Below are positions 36,561 through 48,257 of a DNA stretch of 64,000 bases, piece by piece. The notes under the pieces were generated by a model that worked only from the letters and a program-made list of their open reading frames with translations, made no database searches and had not been told where the DNA came from. Position 1 is the first letter of the stretch. The number at the start of each line of letters is the position of its first letter. Location of the stretch: contig OX365951.1 in assembly GCA_947247005.1 (NCBI GenBank), positions 34,368,899 to 34,432,898 of the forward strand. Reading direction: 5' to 3'. The position numbers were made by a program, and so were the translations under genes. Source of the DNA: Spisula solida. Taxonomy: Eukaryota > Mollusca > Bivalvia > Venerida > Mactridae.

Positions 36561-39159
36561 TAACATATTGGACGCATACAGTTTAAGTAAATAAGTTTAC
36601 ACTACTGCGGCTCAGTTCATTCAAAAAAGCTACAACTGAATGAGCAGGCAAGCTAGCCACCTACACAAGTTTTTCCCTTAAATCCTATACACAGTACTAC
36701 TATAATCTCAAAAAGATTGCTATCAAAAGCACAATACAGACATAACATTGTCAAAGAGTCATTTTGCATTTTTTTGGGGTCGAATAGTTGCGGGTACGAC
36801 ATGTTATTTGTACTTACGAAACCTCTGACGGTCACACACGGCATCGGGTGTTGATTTTATTGTATAAGTACGTTAATTGTGAGTGATAAAGACGATTTTC
36901 CTTGCTTACCAAGTACTAGCGTCGTGTAATCGGAAAAAAATCTCCTATTCACCATATCGACATTACAGGTTAAAATCCGTTTTCCGGGATAACGGAATTT
37001 ATTGAGCGAAAATGTGCGAGATATTCCGAATGTATGTGAGGGGGGAAATGCCTATAGCGTATAGAGCAACCAGGTACAATAATCGCGATTATTTAAGCCA
37101 AATGACAAGAATTTGTAAAAAGTCTTACTAGTAAACAATGACAACACAATTTTACGACCTCGCTGACAATATTTTCGCCAAAATAATATGTTTAACTTGA
37201 AAAATGCGTATATTTTCTCGCCATCGGTATCGAGCTACGGAAGCGGCAGTGTAGAATAAAATGCAATATTTTAAATATAAAGCATTTTTTAGGATAATTC
37301 TTGCTAAAGTTTAAAAACAAAGATGTTTAATGATAATGTGTAATAATTTGTTTATATGTATTTCATGTTTAAACGTTGAAAAAAGAATAATTAGATACAC
37401 TCCCGCTATACCGCTAATTGCTCGCTAACCCCCTGACCGTGAAATTTCGGTTCCGGAAAAACGGGTTTTATTGAGTAATGTCGATATCGAGAATAAAATT
37501 TCTTTTCTCGCAGGAACAAAACACTGGAAAATGGCGACAGTTTTTATCATGTATAAATGCCGGTCGGACCGTTCTGATTAGGAACGAAGATGATACTCAT
37601 ACGCGCTATTTTTAATTAGACATACAGTTTATAGATAACTTGGATAACACAAACACTTGAAACCTTTTAAGAATATTGTATGGTTTTTTTTCATAATCAC
37701 TTTTTTCAATTAAAAATCGCATTGAAAAACGCACTACTTTTTACGTACGTAGTACTTCGGGGAATTTTTAACCGCCGTGGCTTCATACGCTTAGAATCAC
37801 TGCGCATTATAATTTGAATTTATTCATATTCTATTATTTATTTACCTTCCTTAAAATTTAACAACCTTGTTATGAGATTAAAATCATCAGCATAGTTAAC
37901 TCATATGAGAAAATATATTTTGATCACACAAAAGGCACATATATGGAACTACTTTGTCTTTATTTGAATTTTCTGGACTACTTTCGCTCAGATATTAAGG
38001 ACTCGCGTTTCAGATTGACTTCTGTATTTGTTTGGGAAACCCAAACAAATAAAAATCACAGATCACAAGTACACGCCAAGATAACCATCACAAAACTGAA
38101 CAAGAAAAACAGATACGAGGGTCCTTCATTTAATACCCGGACGATCGATCATGCTGGAAAACTGATGGACTGAAAGTGATGAAAATTTATAAGAATACAT
38201 TCACACTATTCCTTAATTTACTTACGAAATTTCAACTTGTTACGATGAGGGGTTTACATAATATTAGTGTTTTAATAAGTACATGTAACGCGAGTCGGCC
38301 CAAGTCGACGTCAAAATATTGTGACGTTACGCCATTTTTGCTCCTAAAACGTGACACTTTTTCTCTATTTGATCATCATTTTGGAGCCATAAAGCCACGA
38401 AAGCACACAAATTTACAATTTTAAGATGTTTGATAGTGATGTTAAAAACTGTATCAACGTAAATTCGCATGATTCCGTAATTACTACAGTTGATATTCTT
38501 CAAATGGTTTTTACCGTCCTACAAGCGTGTAACCGACGACGCTTTCCTGTTTCTGACGTTAGATTGACCCGGCCTCGGATCATCGCGCAATGATTCTTGT
38601 CATCATAAAACCATTTATAAGCAGTAATCCACCTATACGAATATTCCCAAAAGGCTTCTCTAAAATAGATTATTTAGTTATACAGGTGTGTGACTAAACA
38701 TTTTACGAAATTGTAATATAATCCGTTTTTTCCAAACAAATTCGATTTCATTGCGATATTAACAGAAACACACCCGTTGTCACCAAACATCGCTTCACGC
38801 ACAGGTACAGTGCAGATATGGCATTTAACGTTATATAACGTAACGTAGATGTAGACATAACGTTATATGATGTTTTCCGTTGAAAATAGGCAACTATACC
38901 ACGCTCCCTGCCATATCAACACTGCACATTTCACTAGAATCTTGGGCTGGGCCGGATAGCCCTTAGTTGGGTTACTATAGTAACCACAGTTTGTGTTCGG
39001 TTGGATGAAATTATACCAAGTCTTGTCAAATAATCAAGCTGGTGGGTAAGTCTCATCAAACGAAACATTATTAAAATTGCATGTTTCAGTCAAGCGCTAT
39101 GGCGATCGTCCGGGTTTTAAATGAACGACCCTCGTACATGTACAAAACAGCTACTTAAT
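36561..39159. other. AT-rich stretch, no gene seen
   Basis: No gene was recognised. Two similar blocks (near 36970 and 37440) share a TTCCGG word followed by ACGG..TTTATTGAG. A short palindrome TTTGTTTGGG/CCCAAACAAA lies at 38026-38050. Frames of 76 and 82 codons at 37943-38424 are not supported. Confidence 0.35.
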
Positions 39160-39290
39160 AAAAGTGGATACAATATTAGTCTCGCAGAAGCTCACATTCA
39201 TATTCAACATTTTTATCAGTAAGTAAATTTTAATTCATAAAAGATAAGTTGGAGTAATAGTGAAGTATGAAGTATAATACTTGACTCCGT
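39160..39290 (+). repeat. Dispersed repeat R4, copy b (weak)
   Basis: Patchy similarity to 11435-11600. Confidence 0.35.
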
Positions 39291-40016
39291 ATGTAATTGT
39301 TACGTTATTTGTTTCCATAAATTGTGTTGGTTAGATATTGCTCGTGATACTGTTTAATTTATCTAAATCTTATTCGTCATACAAGAAGCATACGAATAAC
39401 AAATGTAATCCATCATCCAACTTTTTCGCACATCTCGGTAGTCAAATACGTGATAGTCCAATCTTGTTTAAGATTTACCTTGCAGACATAATTATAACAT
39501 ATTCTAACACGATATGTGGATTAATCCATATACGCATAGAGCAAACCAGTGCATGTATTATTACCGCAATAAAACATACCTGTCAAATTGGCTGTTACTA
39601 TTCACGCCCCGTGTCACGTGACATATTTATGAATGAATGAACGTAAACGTTATAGTAAAATCTTCAACCAGTCGCGAACAAGGCAAGTTGCACGAGTATC
39701 CAGCGTTCTAGCTTTGACGAATTATTTTTTTAAAAACTCCAATATACTCACGAAAATAAGTTTCATAAAAACTTCTGATAATCAATTCATTTATATTTTT
39801 CATTTCATGAAATAAATACCCTATACTCATGTAATTACAATAGTTTAAATGTTTAAATGTCTTATTTCCTTCAGTAAATTACGAAGGTCGTTTTTCATTA
39901 ACGAGGGAGGTAATTGTACCAGCTAATAAGCCACTCAATTTCAGCGTGGAATTATGTTCAATGTCAAATGGGTGAAAATGAAATGCGCGCAGTGAAATAG
40001 TACGGGTTATTATACC

Positions 40017-40484
40017 TCACTTTATATTACAATGCTAAAGTCCCATTACCCCCAGAGGCAGGTATTTTGACTGTCAAACCTAAAAGACACGTGGTCGACC
40101 GAAAACTGACTGTCAGGTCATGTGATCGACCTGACATTTTGAATATCATGCAAGGGCAAGTAACTGCGTAAATTTTAATTAATTGACTGCTGCAATATAC
40201 AAGATTTTCTAAAAATAGAATGTGGAATAAACAAAACAATATATGAAAACACTGTCATGTCTACTGTTTATAACTATCACAATCATGGCTGTGAGCATTT
40301 TACTTAGACTTATAATATTGTTCGGCATAATAAAATAAATATCAGATGCCTGCCTGCGTGACATTGATATTGTCAACCCTCGAAACAGAATGTCACCCTC
40401 GGCTTCGCCTCGGGATGACATTCTGCCCTCGGGTTGACAATATCAATGTCACACAGGCAGGCATCTGATATTTATATATTATTA
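40017..40484. mobile_element. Insertion in R6a ending in a large hairpin
   Basis: Copy c of R6 lacks this stretch. It includes a GTCAGGTC/GACCTGAC inverted pair near 40111-40134 and the hairpin at 40331-40480. Exact borders and target duplication cannot be fixed because the flanks are TTATTA-rich. Confidence 0.45.
40331..40480. repeat. 150-bp hairpin with CTCGGCTTCGCCTCGG centre
   Basis: The left arm ATCAGATGCCTGCCTG (from 40341) pairs with the right arm ending at 40470. Further in, GACATTGATATTGTCAACC and CAGAATGTCA also pair, around a TTCG tetraloop-like centre near 40406. Arms are about 70 nt. A foldback-type element is likely. Confidence 0.75.
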
Positions 40485-40530
40485 TCGTATTTAGAATCGA
40501 AATAAAAACTCTGTTCTTGTATTTTGTCGG

Positions 40531-41054
40531 TGAGTTTTATTTCTTATATAATCATAATTGAAGACGAGAACAAACATTCCAAGTTGTTGTTGCAACATAG
40601 GCCACAGCTGACTGGCATTTCAGTTACATGCAAAAAGGACACGATTGTGAAAAGGCATGCCAAATGCATCGATTGGATTTTTTTGTAGATTTACGTGATA
40701 TTTAGATATTTGCATCACTTTTTCCTCATCGGTTATGATTAAGGTAATGTTAGATGGGTTTGAATATTGGTTAGGTGAACTTTTTAAAATGATATTTATA
40801 ATGCATCGGCTGCTATGACATTACATCGATAAAAATGATATTCCTGTGAATACACACCTGTATCAGAGGTTCTTAATTACTGCAGTAAAATATGTTAATG
40901 ACAATAAATTACTAAACCTTTGAGAATATCACACCAAGCCAAAGAGACTTTTATATTGAAATTGCCTTATGAGGATGGTGACAATAATTGAATATATAAC
41001 ATTACTGTAATTAATTTCCGGTCTTTTGAAATTGTGCTGTTTTTATCTTTTTAA
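40531..41054. other. AT-rich spacer
   Basis: No feature seen. Confidence 0.35.
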
Positions 41055-41670
41055 TTTTACTACCATAAGCACGGGCGTTGTGATTAAATAACATTTTACT
41101 ATCAAAAGGAGGGGCGTTGTGATCAAATAACATATTTGTACCACAAGGAGTGGCGTTGTGATAAAATAACATTTTACTACCAAAAGGAGGGGCGTTGTGA
41201 TCAAATAACATATTTGTACCACAAGGAGGGGGCGTTGTGATAAAATAACATGTTACTACCAAAAGGAGGGGCGTTGTGATCAAATAACATATTTGTACCA
41301 CAAGGAGTGGCGTTGTGATAAAATAACATATTTGTACCAAAAGGAGGGGCGTTGTGATCAAATAACATGTTACTACCAAAAGGAGGGGCGTTGTGATCAA
41401 ATAACGAATTTGTACCACAAGGATGGACGTTGTGATTAAATAACATTTTACTACCAAAAGGAGTGGCGTTTTGATTAAATAACATATTTGTACCACAAGG
41501 AGTGGCGTTGTGATTAAATAACAGTTTACTCCACAAGGAGGGGCGTTGTGATTAAATAACAGTTTACTACAATGTACCACAAGGAGGGGGCGTTGTGATT
41601 AAATAACATTTTACTACCACAAGGAGGGGCGTTGTGATTAAATAACATTTTACTACCATAAGGAGGGGAC
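41055..41670 (+). repeat. 39-bp minisatellite, about 15-16 copies
   Basis: The unit contains GGAGGGGCGTTGTGAT and AAATAACA. Two alternating variants (ACTACCAAAAGG and TTGTACCACAAGG) give a loose 78-bp higher order in the middle. Because 39 is a multiple of three, two antisense frames (41011-41580 and 41201-41536) stay open across the array. They translate to 13-residue repeats and are best read as by-products. Confidence 0.95.
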
Positions 41671-43257
41671 TATTCTGTGTAAAAGCTATTGCAAAAGTAC
41701 TACTTACGTAGATTGTATGTCTTAAGGTCACACAGACGCTGCAAGTTCCGTATACTAACACATTACTGTCGATATAATTGATTTATGGGATCATAATATT
41801 ATATGCACAAGTCTTACACACAGGAATATTTGTCAAGGTACAGTCGATCAGGTCAGAAGATGACATTCAATAGATACGTAATACCCATTTCACACGAACA
41901 TCAAATCAACCTGAATATACCAAAATCAGTCGGAATGAGGTTGAAATAAACATTCGAAACTCATTCCGAAGGATTGTTCGAGTTGGTCAAGTCATCATAG
42001 CCTTGTCACAATGACGTTCGAATGCTTCAAAAACAAATACACTTCGAATCCGCCTGGAGTGTTATCTAATAGCGGATAGAACGATATGTTTTGTGCAAAG
42101 GAATTGTCTCGGGTACTGTGTCTAAAAAAGAACATGTACTGGTTGTAAGTTATATTTCCAATGCTGTCAGTATTCCATATGGATTTTTAAAAAGTAACCA
42201 GAATGAATTTAGAATACACATGATATTCGATATTTAAGTCTACTTGCAATGCATCTCGGAAGGTTTGAATTTGAGCAAAACATTCGATGTAGCCGCAACA
42301 TGGACCGGAATATATATGGAATGCACTCAAAACGCCGATAGAATCGTTCGAATGCACTTGGTATACATGTATATATATAGGAATAGTCCTCGAATTTTCA
42401 TTCGGGCGACATTCCGGGTAATTTTGACGCCGTGTGATCTGAAGTATCCAAAAGAATACAAACAGGTTTAGAGCATGTACAAACAGTCCAAGTGGCCAGT
42501 AAATATGGAATGCGATTGAAATGCAGACATAATGCATTTTAAACATATAGGAATGTACATTGAATTACTGTGCCTGTGAAACCCCGGCTCTTTTCGACTC
42601 TTGTGTGATTTAGGGGGATAAGGTGTAGCTGCCTGTTTAAGGCAACCTGTAATTTAAGTCATGTGACTGAAAACGAAGCAATATAGATATCTAACCGTAG
42701 ACGATTAAAACTATTTGCTAGAACTAATTGACTTTCTTATTTTAAACAGTCAATACAATTGCTTTTTATATAAAGGTATTTTCATGTTATTACTGTGACA
42801 ATATTTTACCTGGAACGTGGGGAAAGCCAACAGGAAGTTATTTCGAAAAAATTGAAACGTATGCTTAAATTCAAACGAACAACATTGCACTACATTTACA
42901 GGTCGAGTGTACGTGCTCCACATACAGGTGTATCATTAAACTCATAAATGTCAACTATTTTTAAATGAATGGCTTAAATTAAGTTCTAAATCTAAGAGGT
43001 AACTTGTCTTACACGCAAACCGATTTCTTAAAGTACATGGATTTTCTTATAATTTTGCTCGGTGCTTGGCACATATATGTCATACGGTCTCAGTTCAGAG
43101 AAATTAGAATTCTGGGCATATATATTCTTAATTTCTGTCTCATTTGTGTAACTGCATATAATTTACACAATATAAAAGAATTTCCATTGGGTATAAACAC
43201 CAGCAGCACGTGGATATTTGAACATTTTGGTCAAGTTAAACACATCATAATGTGATA
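41671..43257. other. AT-rich stretch; part may be an old repeat
   Basis: 42000-42430 has many CATTCGAA/CGAATGCA words and may be an old dispersed element. Overlapping frames on both strands at 42187-42546 and a hydrophobic 83-codon frame at 43004-43255 have no support as genes. Confidence 0.3.
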
Positions 43258-43480
43258 AACGTTTAAGAAATAAAAATATGTCCTTGTATTTTGTCGGTGA
43301 ATAAAACACAGACAGAAGTTCGGATGCGGAAAACTTAAATCACGAGTGCGTATTTATTCATCGTTTTATTTAGATTCTAAACACGATAGTATCCCGTACT
43401 ATTTAACTGCGAGCATTCCATTTTCACCCATGTTACACAATTCCACGCTGAAATTGAGTGGCAAGGAAGGTCACTGCGTA
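43258..43480 (+). repeat. Dispersed repeat R6, copy b (partial)
   Basis: 43385-43480 matches copy c (62515-62600) in the same orientation (CGCATTCCATTTTCACCCAT-like block). 43280-43330 matches 62437-62485 in the opposite orientation (TTTTGTCGGTGAATAAAA). One segment is therefore inverted or present as a terminal inverted repeat. Confidence 0.6.
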
Positions 43481-44544
43481 GGAGTTTGCAAACGACCACC
43501 ATTGTGTGACACATACTTTATATGATACTGACCAGTACTGTCTCTATTCTAAATGGAAAACATAACTTCTACCTACTTCAATATTAATGTACGAAAATAT
43601 AATGTATAGAATATTTATTGCCAATACCATATATAATGTGGAAAATATTGTAATACCATACTCAGGAAAAATCACTAATCATGTATTTGTCTTGTGTTTA
43701 TATGACAATGTCATGTATGTTCAAATATGGTCACCATTTGTCTCTCAACACTGTCAGTGAAGGAGTTCCAGGCAAACAACACGGATTTCTGAACACATAC
43801 AGGCATAAATAATTTTGTATGACGCGTATAGAAACAATCGTATTACCGACTGATAAACTGTTTTAATGCTGTAAACATCAATGCATGCGTCATTGTCAAG
43901 GAAATCAATTTTGATATCGAATAATTATGTACTTGTATCTAATCTCTTCTCTCATACCTTCGTGGCGAAAGATAAAAAAAACATCAGGAATGAAGTGTCG
44001 AGAGTGATTAATATAAGTTGGAAAAACTTGTTTCACACTCGACCCTTAATAAATTAGTATAAACTACAAACTATACTAATCAACAATGAAAATTATTTGT
44101 ATACTCGCATATCTCTTATAATCGGCTTGATGTGCAATCATTGTATTACTGTTCAGGAGAGCGACAAAACATTATCATTTTCTATGTAAGGCCAAGTCGC
44201 AATTATCTTTCTTTTGTGTTTTCATGACCGCAATGATTGTGCCCATTAATTAATTTAACTAATAGTAACAGCATTTCCTGACTATGCAAACTAATGTAAT
44301 CAAAGCACTGAAAGTACTCATGTGTGGCGTACTGATGCCATTAAAACCAATATCGAATAAAGGTTGCATCAACATTTTATGCTCGAGTTCTGATAAGCCC
44401 AGTCTAATTCAAGCATTGCTGCCCAAGACACCAAGCGAACCAGCAGTAACCTGGAACTTAATATGCTGGGCGTCAAGCAAAGTATATTTACAATGACCAT
44501 TTAAACGGCTTGGAGAGCTCGCCCGGTGTCAATATAATTACATG
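43481..44544. other. AT-rich spacer
   Basis: No gene or known repeat was seen. A 70-codon frame at 44284-44496 is unsupported. Confidence 0.35.
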
Positions 44545-44600
44545 TAGTCACCAAAGACCTAAATGTATATGTATATTTAGGTCTTTGTAGTCACCAACCA
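44545..44600. repeat. Palindrome flanked by GTAGTCACCAA
   Basis: AAAGACCTAAAT and ATTTAGGTCTTT form a perfect inverted pair around a 10-base centre. The words GTAGTCACCAA flank it directly on both sides. The half AAAGACCTAAAT occurs again at about 47360, just after the satellite. Confidence 0.7.
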
Positions 44601-44639
44601 AAAATCACCAACTTAAATGTGCCAGGTTAATCTTAGCCC

Positions 44640-45570
44640 ACCATGTATAAAGAAGAAATGATCCGTACAAACTTTAATTTGACCTCCAACACTGACCTTG
44701 CCCTTTGAGAGAGGAACTTGGGGTTGCTCATGACACTCAAATTGATTGATGTTAACATTCATGTCAATTTTAAGATTGGTCAATGCATGCCAAAGGAATA
44801 GTTTGGCAAATTTCAACTTGACCTTTGATCTCCAACTGTGACATTTACCTTTGAGATAGGAACCCGGTGGTTGGGCATGACACCCTGTTTCATTGAGGAT
44901 AACATTCATGACAAATATAAGAAAGATTAGTCAATCCATGACAAAGTTATGGTCCGGACAAGTTTCAATTTGACCTTTGACCTCTAACTGTGACATCGAC
45001 CTATGAGATAGGAACCTGGTGGTAAGGCATGACATTCCGCCTCATGGAGGTAAATATTTATGCCAAAAAATAAGAAAGATTGGTCAAAGCATGACATATG
45101 GTCCGGGCAAACTTCAATTTGACCTTAGACATCCAACTGTGACCTTGACCTTGCAGATTTGAGCCTTGGGGTTGGGCAGGACACTCCGCCTCATGAAAGT
45201 AAACATTTATGCCAAATAAAAGAAAGATTGGTCAGAGCATGACAAAGTCATGGTCGAACAAGCTTCAATTTGACATTTGACCTCAAACTGTGACCTTGAC
45301 CTCTGAGATATGAACCTGGGGGTTGGGTATAACACTCCAGCTAATGGAGATTAACATTCATGCCAAATATAAGATAGATTGGTCAATGCATAACAACGTT
45401 ATAATCCTGACAAGCTTTAATTTGATCTTTGACCTCCAACTGTGACCTTGACCTTTGAGATAGGAACCCGAGGGTTGTGCATGACACCATCCTCATGGAG
45501 GTGAACATTCAAGCCTAATATAATCAAGATTGGTTAAAGCATAACAATGTTATTGTCCAGACAAAATGGA
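44640..45570 (+). repeat. About 150-bp tandem array with TGACCT words, six units
   Basis: Units start with a CAATTTGACC-like word at about 44675, 44815, 44964, 45114, 45263 and 45417. Each contains AACTGTGAC, GAGATAGGAACC and AAGATTGGTCAA words. Similar sequence is scattered widely in bivalve genomes. The TGACCT words form direct repeats, for example TGACCTTTGACCT at 44971-44983. A reverse 98-codon frame (44613-44909) is only array translation. Confidence 0.85.
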
Positions 45571-45589
45571 AAGAACTTACACATTATCG

Positions 45590-47270
45590 CACTTACGCCC
45601 ACACATCTCCCACCGCAAGCAGGCTCAAAAACAAATTTACCCCTGTCAAAGACATTCAATAGATATTTCAGGGTTGGCCGCTGTAGAAAACTTCCACTTA
45701 TAACTAATCGACCACTGTCGCTGTAGAAAACTTTCACTCATAACTAACCGACCCTTGTAAGAGACTTTAAATAGATATCTCAGGGTTGACTGCAGTAGAA
45801 AACTGCCAGTTAAAACAAACTGACCTTTGTCAGAGACCTTTAATAGATCTTTCAGGGTTGACCAATATAATAAACTGGCTCTTACAACTAACGGACCACT
45901 GTCCGAAACCTTAAATAGATATAACAGGGTTGACTGCAGAAGAAAAATTCAATTTATAAATAACCACTTCCTGTAACAAACCTTAAATAGATGTTTCAGG
46001 GTTAACCGCTGTAGAAAACCTCCAATTATAACTAACCGACTCCTATGAGAGGCCTTAAAAAGATATTTCAGGGTTGACCGCTGTATAAAACTTCCAATCG
46101 TTGTAGCACTGAATTTATAACTAACCGATTCCTTTAAGAAACCTTAAATAGATATTAAAGGGTTGACCGCAGTAGAAAACTTCAATTTATAACTACTCGA
46201 CTCCTGTAAGAAACCTAAAGTAGATATTTCAGGGTTGACCGCTGTAGAAAAATTTCAATTTTAACTAACTGACCCATGTCAAATGCCTTAAATAGATATT
46301 ACAGGGTTGACCGCAGTAGTGAGCTAACACTTATAACTAACTGACTTCCTTCCAGAGACATTAAATAGATATAACAGTGTTGACCACGGTATAAAACTTC
46401 AATTTATAAATAACCGACTCCTGTAAGAAACCTTAAATAGATGTTTCAGGGTTAACCGCTGTAGAAAACCTTCAATTTTAACTAACCGACTCCTATGAGA
46501 GGCCTTAAATAGATATTTCAGGGTTGACCGCTGTAGAAAACTTTCAATTATAACTAACCGATCCTTGTTAGAGACCTTAAATAGATATTTCAAGGTTGAC
46601 CACAGTAGAATACTTTCCCTTATAACTATAACTGACTTCCTCTCTGGCAGGAAGTCAGATGTTTCAGGGTTGACCGCTGTATAAAACTTCCAATCGTTGT
46701 AGCACTTCAATTTATAACTAACTGACTCCTTTAAGAAACCTTAAATAGATATTAAAGGGTTGACCGCAGTAGAAAACTTCAATTTTAACTAACTAACCCA
46801 TGTCTGATACCTTAAATAGATATTACAGGGTTGACCGCAGTAGAAAGCTACCACTTATAACTAACTGACTTCCTGCCAGAGACATTAAATAGATATAACA
46901 GTGTTGACCGCAGTAGAAAACTTCAATTTATAAATAACCGACTCCTGTAAGAAACCTTAAATAGATGTTTCAGGGTTAACCGCTGTAGAAAACCTTCTAA
47001 TATAACTAACCGACTCCTGTGATAGGCCTGAAATAGATATTACAGGGTTGACCGCAGTAGAAAACTTCAATTTATAAATAATCGACTCCTGTAGAAACTT
47101 TAAATAGTTGTTTCAGGGTTAACCACTGTAGAAAACCTTCAATTATAACTATGAGAGGCCTGATATAGATATTACAGGGTTGACCGCTGTAGAAAACTTT
47201 CAATTTTAACTAACTGACCCCTGTCAGACGCATTAAATAGATATTACAGGGTTGACCGCAGTAGAAAAAG
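45590..47270 (+). repeat. About 72-bp satellite, roughly 22 units
   Basis: The unit contains TTAAATAGATATTTCAGGGT, then GACCGCTGTAGAAAAC and AACTAACCGACTCC. Units vary in length (about 70-80 bp). A longer variant with CAATCGTTGTAGCAC occurs at about 46095 and 46690, about 595 bp apart, and is followed by the same series of units, so a higher-order duplication exists. The reverse frame at 46399-46710 is array translation. Confidence 0.9.
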
Positions 47271-47272
47271 CC

Positions 47273-47450
47273 AACCCAAGTTCTCTCCCTTGGATTTGTC
47301 GTCGTAGTAGTTTTGGCTATAAAGTCATCTTTATCTAGATTTCGACTCTTGTTTAGTCCAAAGACCTAAATATATCCAACCCAAGTTCTCTCCCGTAGAT
47401 TGGCCATCGTACAGTGTTTGGACTATAAATTCATCATATTACATACTTTT
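47273..47450 (+). repeat. Direct duplication of about 75 bp after the satellite
   Basis: CCAACCCAAGTTCTCTCCC starts at about 47271 and again at about 47379. Each is followed by a TATAAAGTCATC or TATAAATTCATC word. Between them is the AAAGACCTAAAT word seen at 44551. Confidence 0.65.
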
Positions 47451-47949
47451 CTTCAGAAATTTCTGTTTTATTATCGACAAATATACATATATACACATTA
47501 ATTACCACGAGCCTAACGTATACATGCCTTAAACATTTTTTGAACTTCGACGGCCTTCGACTGCAATAGACGCCATTTGACCGCAATAGACGGCCTAGAA
47601 CTGCATTTAGTAGCACACCGCATAACTATGTCCTCGTCTACAAACAACGGCATAGTGATTTAATCTCCTTTCATAAAGAAGAAATCGACTTAGTTTATTT
47701 CAAAGATAGTTTTAGTTATTGGCGGTTTTTACATGCAAACGCTTTGGAACTACTTTACGTAGAGCTATTTCAGTTTCCGCCACCAGTGAACACATGCTGT
47801 TTCTATTTATAGCATCAATGTTTGTATACAACATAATTAGGTCATTGTCTGCAATGTTCAGCGGCGGAGTGATTTACATACGTAACAGTAACCGTGGGTT
47901 CCCGCCACCAGTGAAAACATTTTTTGGTAGTAGAAATATAGTCCGTGCG
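47451..47949. other. Spacer with small direct repeats
   Basis: GCAATAGACG occurs twice at 47560-47595. CCGCCACCAGTGAA occurs near 47779 and 47902. No gene was seen; frames at 47434-47616 and 47719-47955 are unsupported. Confidence 0.4.
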
Positions 47950-48257
47950 GAATGATTTGCTATAAATATCCTCTAATAATAAAAGTCTGACATAATTGTT
48001 GGTCTTAATATAAGAAAATGTTGGTAATGTAAACAAATCAGGTCCAATGATACGTGTAACCTGTGTTGCATGCTTGTAATATTGTTCAAATCATAGAACT
48101 ATTGAATGATTTGCTATAAATATCCTCTAATAATAAAAGTCTGACATAATTGTTGGTCTTAATATAAGTAAATGTTGGTAATGTAAACAAATCAGGTCCA
48201 ATGATACGTGTAACCTGTGTTGCATGCTTGTAATATTGTTCAAATCATAGAACTATT
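47950..48257 (+). repeat. 154-bp tandem duplication, almost identical
   Basis: Copies at 47950-48103 and 48104-48257 differ at a single base that I can see (AAGAAAATG against AAGTAAATG). Either a very recent event or an assembly artefact. Confidence 0.9.

Larger units (their letters stand above)
39430..40530 (-). repeat. Dispersed repeat R6, copy a (interrupted)
   Basis: Reverse complement of 62430-63060. Landmarks are AACAGCCAATTTGACA, TATGTCACGTGA, CATAAAAACTTCTGATAATC and CCACTCAATTT. About 460 bp (40017-40484) present here are absent from copy c, where the two sides join near 62520. Confidence 0.7.

Noticed and set aside
37943..38424. Two consecutive frames of 76 and 82 codons as a gene
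   Set aside because: No domain, no splice context and no repeat-copy support; lengths are expected by chance in 64 kb.
41011..41580. 189-codon antisense frame, the second longest on paper
   Set aside because: It is the translation of the 39-bp minisatellite; the period is a multiple of three, so frames stay open without coding.
46399..46710. 103-codon antisense frame
   Set aside because: It is the translation of the 72-bp satellite units.
45590..47270. CRISPR-like regular repeat array
   Set aside because: Units abut without unique spacers and vary throughout; this is satellite DNA in a eukaryote.
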